Made by a program: the position numbers and the translations under genes
Notes under the pieces: generated by a model
Seen by the model: only the letters and a program-made list of their open reading frames with translations
What the model was told of the DNA's origin: nothing
Databases searched by the model: none
In this document: piece by piece, positions 60,947 through 64,000 of the stretch
How positions within the stretch are numbered: position 1 is the first letter of the stretch
How the letters are laid out: the number at the start of each line of letters is the position of its first letter
Source: Porphyromonadaceae bacterium UBA7332
Lineage (GTDB): Bacteria; Bacteroidota; Bacteroidia; Bacteroidales; UBA7332
Reading direction: 5' to 3'
DNA length: 64,000 bases
Assembly: GCA_002471225.1 (NCBI GenBank)
Contig: DKPO01000013.1
Coordinates: 1-64,000, forward strand

Positions 60947-61809
60947 AATACATAGAAATTGATAGCGGTTCAGGCTTTTGCTTTGGAGTAGTGAATGCTA
61001 TAAAAAAAGCCGAAGAAGCCTTATCCGAAGGACAGGAACTTGATTGTCTGGGAGATATTGTACATAATGGACAAGAAGTGAATCGTTTAGAGGACAAAGG
61101 GCTAAAAACAATTAATCATACTGATTATTTCTCTCTTAAAAAAGGGAGAAGAGTTTTGCTCAGAGCTCATGGAGAGCCCCCTGCCATATATGAATATGCT
61201 CAAAAAGAAAATATCGAAATCGTTGATGCTACATGTCCTGTTGTTCTTCAGCTTCAAAAGAAGATTCGGAACAAATATGAGAATTTAAAAGCACTTGAGG
61301 TTCAGATTGTCATTTTTGGAAAACCGGGGCACGCTGAAGTTGTTGGCTTAATGGGACAAACGAATGATACAGCGATTGTTATTGAAAATAAAGACGATTT
61401 GAGAAAAATCGATTTTTCAAAAGGAGTCTGTCTATTTTCCCAGACCACAAAATCTGTTGATGAATTTAATCAGATTGTTGAATTAATCAAAAACAGTCTG
61501 GCTGATTCATTAGTATTTGAGCATTATGATACAATTTGTCGTCAGGTATCTAATCGTATTCCTAATATTAAAGATTTTGTGAAGAACTTTGACTTGGTCT
61601 TATTTGTATCAGGAAAGAAAAGCTCGAACGGAAAAGTCTTATACGAAGAATGTAAGAAGGTTAATGCCAATACAATAATGGTAGCTGATGAATCTGAATT
61701 ACCGATAGATTTAATCCAAAAAGCTGAACGAATAGGGATTTGCGGTGCTACATCCACTCCCCGATGGCTCATGGAAAAAATAGAACATCAAATTAAAAAT
61801 CTTGAATAA
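60943..61809 (+). CDS. ispH: 4-Hydroxy-3-methylbut-2-enyl diphosphate reductase
   Basis: 288 residues. Last step of the MEP isoprenoid pathway, giving IPP and DMAPP (also the menaquinone side chain). Cluster-binding cysteines are in SGFCFGVVNAI, DATCPVV and GICGATSTP, with conserved His in VHNGQEV and RAHGEPP. Length is normal. It ends the porQ-cmk-ispH group. Confidence 0.96.
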   Translation: MKYIEIDSGSGFCFGVVNAIKKAEEALSEGQELDCLGDIVHNGQEVNRLEDKGLKTINHTDYFSLKKGRRVLLRAHGEPPAIYEYAQKENIEIVDATCPVVLQLQKKIRNKYENLKALEVQIVIFGKPGHAEVVGLMGQTNDTAIVIENKDDLRKIDFSKGVCLFSQTTKSVDEFNQIVELIKNSLADSLVFEHYDTICRQVSNRIPNIKDFVKNFDLVLFVSGKKSSNGKVLYEECKKVNANTIMVADESELPIDLIQKAERIGICGATSTPRWLMEKIEHQIKNLE

Positions 61810-61813
61810 CAAT

Positions 61814-61865
61814 CAAAGGTCGAACTTAATATTTTCCTATAAAACATGATAAGTTCGACCTTTTC
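61814..61865 (+). terminator. Terminator after ispH
   Basis: 14-bp stem AAAGGTCGAACTTA/TAAGTTCGACCTTT with a 21-base loop and T-run. Confidence 0.8.
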
Positions 61866-62251
61866 CCATGTTAATATACACATATATTAACACTACATAT
61901 AAAAAGCAAGAGTCCCAAAAAAACAATTAATACAATCTTTTAAGAGTAACATATAAATATCATATCTAACTAATTATCAATAAAAATAAATATTCAAAGA
62001 CCCATCCAGACAGGACTCTAAGCCACCTCTCCAGGAAATAACATATATAACACAAGAATGGAAAAATAGTGTTAAACACACAATCTTAATTATCAAACTG
62101 ATTACCTTTGCGACTCAATTAACATAACTAAACTTTAACAATAACCACCCTTGACATTGAATATTTTTTATAAATTCAGTTTTGATCAGGAAATTAATTA
62201 AGTTGGTAAAAGAGGTTATTTTAAAGTATCAAAAACTAAAACTATCTAAGT
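61866..62251. other. Gap upstream of the OmpA-family gene
   Basis: About 390 AT-rich bases with no ORF. It contains an inverted repeat GTTAATAT/ATATTAAC (61870-61891, six-base spacer) and the -7 element for the next gene. The leader would be about 135 bases, long for this genome. Confidence 0.5.
62104..62111 (+). promoter_or_regulatory. -7 element for the OmpA-family gene
   Basis: TACCTTTG matches TAnnTTTG, about 140 bases before the start codon. Confidence 0.5.
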
Positions 62252-63382
62252 ATGAAAAGAAATTTTACACTTGTAGGAGCTCTTGCTCTTGCCTTTTCTG
62301 TATTGCCTTTTAACAGTGCAAATGCTCAGTGCAAAGAAGACAACAACACATTCCTTACAAACCGTTTTTTTGACAACTGGTTTATTTCCGGAGGTGTAGG
62401 TGCTCAAGGACTTATCGGTGAAGGAACTTACAGACACAGCTTTAAAGATCATGTGACTCCTGCTGTTTCTTTATCAGTAGGTAAATACGTTGCTCCGGGT
62501 TGGGCTGTTCGTTTAAAAGGGGATTCATGGAAAGTAAATACTTTTGGTACAGGTGCTAAAGAATCTATGAACTTTTTTAATATCCACACAGACTTTATGG
62601 CTGATTTAATGTCTGTTTTCGGAACATATAAAGAAGATCGTATTTATCAATTAATGCCTTATATCGGGGTTGGTTTTGCTCGTGCTCAATCAGGACACAA
62701 AAGCTTTACTGCTAATGCAGGTTTAATTAACAGCTTTAATGTATCAAAATCGGTATCGATCAATTTAGAATTAGCAATCGCTGCTGTTTCTGATGATTTC
62801 AATAAAAGCGTATACGGAAAAAAATACGACGGAATCGTTAGCGCTGAAGTTGGTGCTACTTACTATTTCAAAAGAAGAGGTTTCAGAAAATATGATGCTG
62901 AAGCTGTAGCAAGAGCTAAATCTTTAAATGAAGAAGTTAATTCTTTAAGAGGTGAATTGAATAACAAAAACAATGAAATTGATCGCCTGAACAAAGAATT
63001 AGCAGCAAAACCAAAAACTGAAACAATCGAGGTTGTGAAAGAAGTGAATGCTCAATCATATGCTTCTGTTTTGTTTGCAATCAATAGCTCTGTAGTTAAA
63101 GCTGATCAAATGCTTAATATCGCTACTGCTGCTGAAATCATCAAAAACAATCCAAACGGTAAATATCTAATTACTGGTTACGCTGATAAAGCTACTGGAA
63201 CAGCTGATTACAACTTGAAACTTTCAGAAAGAAGAGCTAATGCAGTTGCTAATATCTTAGTAAATAAATTTGGTGTAAACAAAGATCAACTTGAAGTTAG
63301 ATGGGATGGATCTAACCAACAAATGTTTGATAACAATGTATGGAACAGAGTTGCAATCATTAACTTGAACGCAAACAACTAA
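62252..63382 (+). CDS. OmpA-family outer-membrane protein
   Basis: 376 residues. Signal peptide ending NSANAQ, N-terminal eight-stranded barrel (about 40-215), a short coiled-coil linker (about 225-262, with LRGELNNKNNEIDRLNKEL), and a C-terminal OmpA peptidoglycan-binding domain (about 275-376) with ITGYADKATGTADYNLKLS and RRANAVANIL. It links the outer membrane to the wall and is probably abundant. Strong terminator after it. Confidence 0.94.
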   Translation: MKRNFTLVGALALAFSVLPFNSANAQCKEDNNTFLTNRFFDNWFISGGVGAQGLIGEGTYRHSFKDHVTPAVSLSVGKYVAPGWAVRLKGDSWKVNTFGTGAKESMNFFNIHTDFMADLMSVFGTYKEDRIYQLMPYIGVGFARAQSGHKSFTANAGLINSFNVSKSVSINLELAIAAVSDDFNKSVYGKKYDGIVSAEVGATYYFKRRGFRKYDAEAVARAKSLNEEVNSLRGELNNKNNEIDRLNKELAAKPKTETIEVVKEVNAQSYASVLFAINSSVVKADQMLNIATAAEIIKNNPNGKYLITGYADKATGTADYNLKLSERRANAVANILVNKFGVNKDQLEVRWDGSNQQMFDNNVWNRVAIINLNANN

Positions 63383-63402
63383 TCTCCGCATTCATATATA
63401 AT

Positions 63403-63441
63403 AAAAGGTATTAAAGAGATTTCTCTTTAATACCTTTTTTG
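63403..63441 (+). terminator. Terminator of the OmpA-family gene
   Basis: Stem AAAGGTATTAAAGAG/CTCTTTAATACCTTT and a run of six T. Confidence 0.85.
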
Positions 63442-63526
63442 TTCAATATAGTTGAACAAAGAAAATTAACCAATTGTTTTTATATGGAGATATTAACACT
63501 TTTCTTCAGACAAAAAACGATTTACA

Positions 63527-64000
63527 ATGAAATACACTAAATACATCATTTTATTTTTAGGCTGCTGCTTTTTCTTTTCCCTCAATGCGCAAATTGTTAA
63601 TATTGCAGACAAAATAAAGCAATCCCAAAATGAAGAATACAATAATAAATTAAATGCATCTAATGATAGCCTGGAAAATCAACTTAATAAACTTCAAGCT
63701 AAATTAGACTCAATACAGGAAGTACAAAATAATACGGCTATCCAACAAGTTCAAGTCAATTTAAAGCACTCTACAGATTCCCTGGCTGCATTACAACAAA
63801 TTGACTCTCTAAAAAAAACTATAACTCCCTCTCCTATTATTATAAACAATGATACAATAATGGAATTGTATACTGGTTTAGGAGGAAGAACTGCTCAAAA
63901 AAGAGCCTTACTTGCTGAAACCATTATCAATAAAATAGCAGAAGAAGTAAATTTTAATGTTGACTCTTTGTATATAATTAATGGTAAGTACCTTACTGAT
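63527..64000 (+). CDS. Secreted coiled-coil protein, 5' part (window end)
   Basis: An open frame of 158 codons runs off the window end. It has a signal peptide (MKYTKYIILFLGCCFFF, cleavage near SLNAQ), then a heptad-rich stretch with LENQLNKLQAKLDSIQE and SLAALQQIDSLKK, and a domain starting IMELYTGLGGRTAQKRALLAE. That last domain is reminiscent of the periplasmic N-terminal part of Bacteroidetes MscS-type mechanosensitive channels, but without the rest of the protein this is a weak suggestion. Confidence 0.7.
   Translation, partial: MKYTKYIILFLGCCFFFSLNAQIVNIADKIKQSQNEEYNNKLNASNDSLENQLNKLQAKLDSIQEVQNNTAIQQVQVNLKHSTDSLAALQQIDSLKKTITPSPIIINNDTIMELYTGLGGRTAQKRALLAETIINKIAEEVNFNVDSLYIINGKYLTD

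Overview
The window looks like a chromosomal segment of a Bacteroidales bacterium, most like the Dysgonomonas/Porphyromonadaceae side of the order; the genus is not certain. Reasons: the Bacteroidetes -7 promoter element TAnnTTTG (sometimes with TTTG about 20 bases upstream) recurs before genes; there is a TonB-dependent receptor with a carboxypeptidase-like N-terminal domain, DUF-family surface lipoproteins, a GT3-type glycogen synthase, a GH97 glycosidase, PorQ of the type IX secretion system, meso-diaminopimelate dehydrogenase and a monomeric [FeFe] hydrogenase. Nothing resembles a phage, plasmid, CRISPR array or insertion sequence.

Layout. 1-7.6 kb: end of a tRNA, a PfkB kinase, a MATE exporter, glycogen phosphorylase and glycogen synthase, and a 52-residue basic protein. 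7.7-15.2 kb: [FeFe] hydrogenase, two lipoproteins, a thiol peroxidase with an unusual cysteine-rich insert, RecQ and a secreted orphan. 15.4-18.2 kb: lutABC lactate oxidation operon, then a repeat-bearing gap. 18.8-25.0 kb: menaquinone operon (thioesterase, menF, menD, menB, menC, menE), with a GH97 glycosidase upstream. 27.3-36.8 kb: a tightly packed eight-gene envelope operon (TonB receptor, DUF4876 lipoprotein, DUF6850 barrel, ABC ATPase and permease, DUF4857 protein, Cys/His-motif lipoprotein, PepSY-type membrane protein); this is my main candidate for an undescribed system. 36.9-42.4 kb: M28 peptidase, release factor 3, RmlD, DUF4924 and a shortened Mur-ligase homologue with an altered ATP loop. 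42.8-43.9 kb: two identical initiator tRNA genes, each with the same promoter and terminator, separated by about 0.9 kb of short degenerate repeats. 44-51.1 kb: barrel protein, DUF308 protein, groES-groEL, M23 peptidase, lipoprotein, peroxiredoxin, quinone reductase. 51.8-57.1 kb: murC-ftsQ-ftsA-ftsZ-yqeY. 57.3-64 kb: ddh, lgt, porQ-cmk-ispH, an OmpA-family protein and the start of a secreted coiled-coil protein.

How the genes work together. The glycogen genes build and degrade reserve glucan. The lut and men operons plus the hydrogenase suit an anaerobe or microaerobe that oxidises lactate into a menaquinone pool and disposes of electrons as hydrogen. Tpx, peroxiredoxin and quinone reductase defend against oxidants. 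ddh, murC and the fts genes serve wall synthesis and division. Lgt, PorQ and OmpA serve the envelope.

Most noteworthy: the 27.3-36.8 kb operon, the cysteine cluster in Tpx, the 21/22-bp repeats shared by two gaps (18.4 and 43.0 kb), the duplicated initiator tRNA cassette, the hydrogenase that carries a NuoF-like domain without its cluster cysteines, and the truncated Mur ligase. Functions come from motif recognition by eye; no searches were run.
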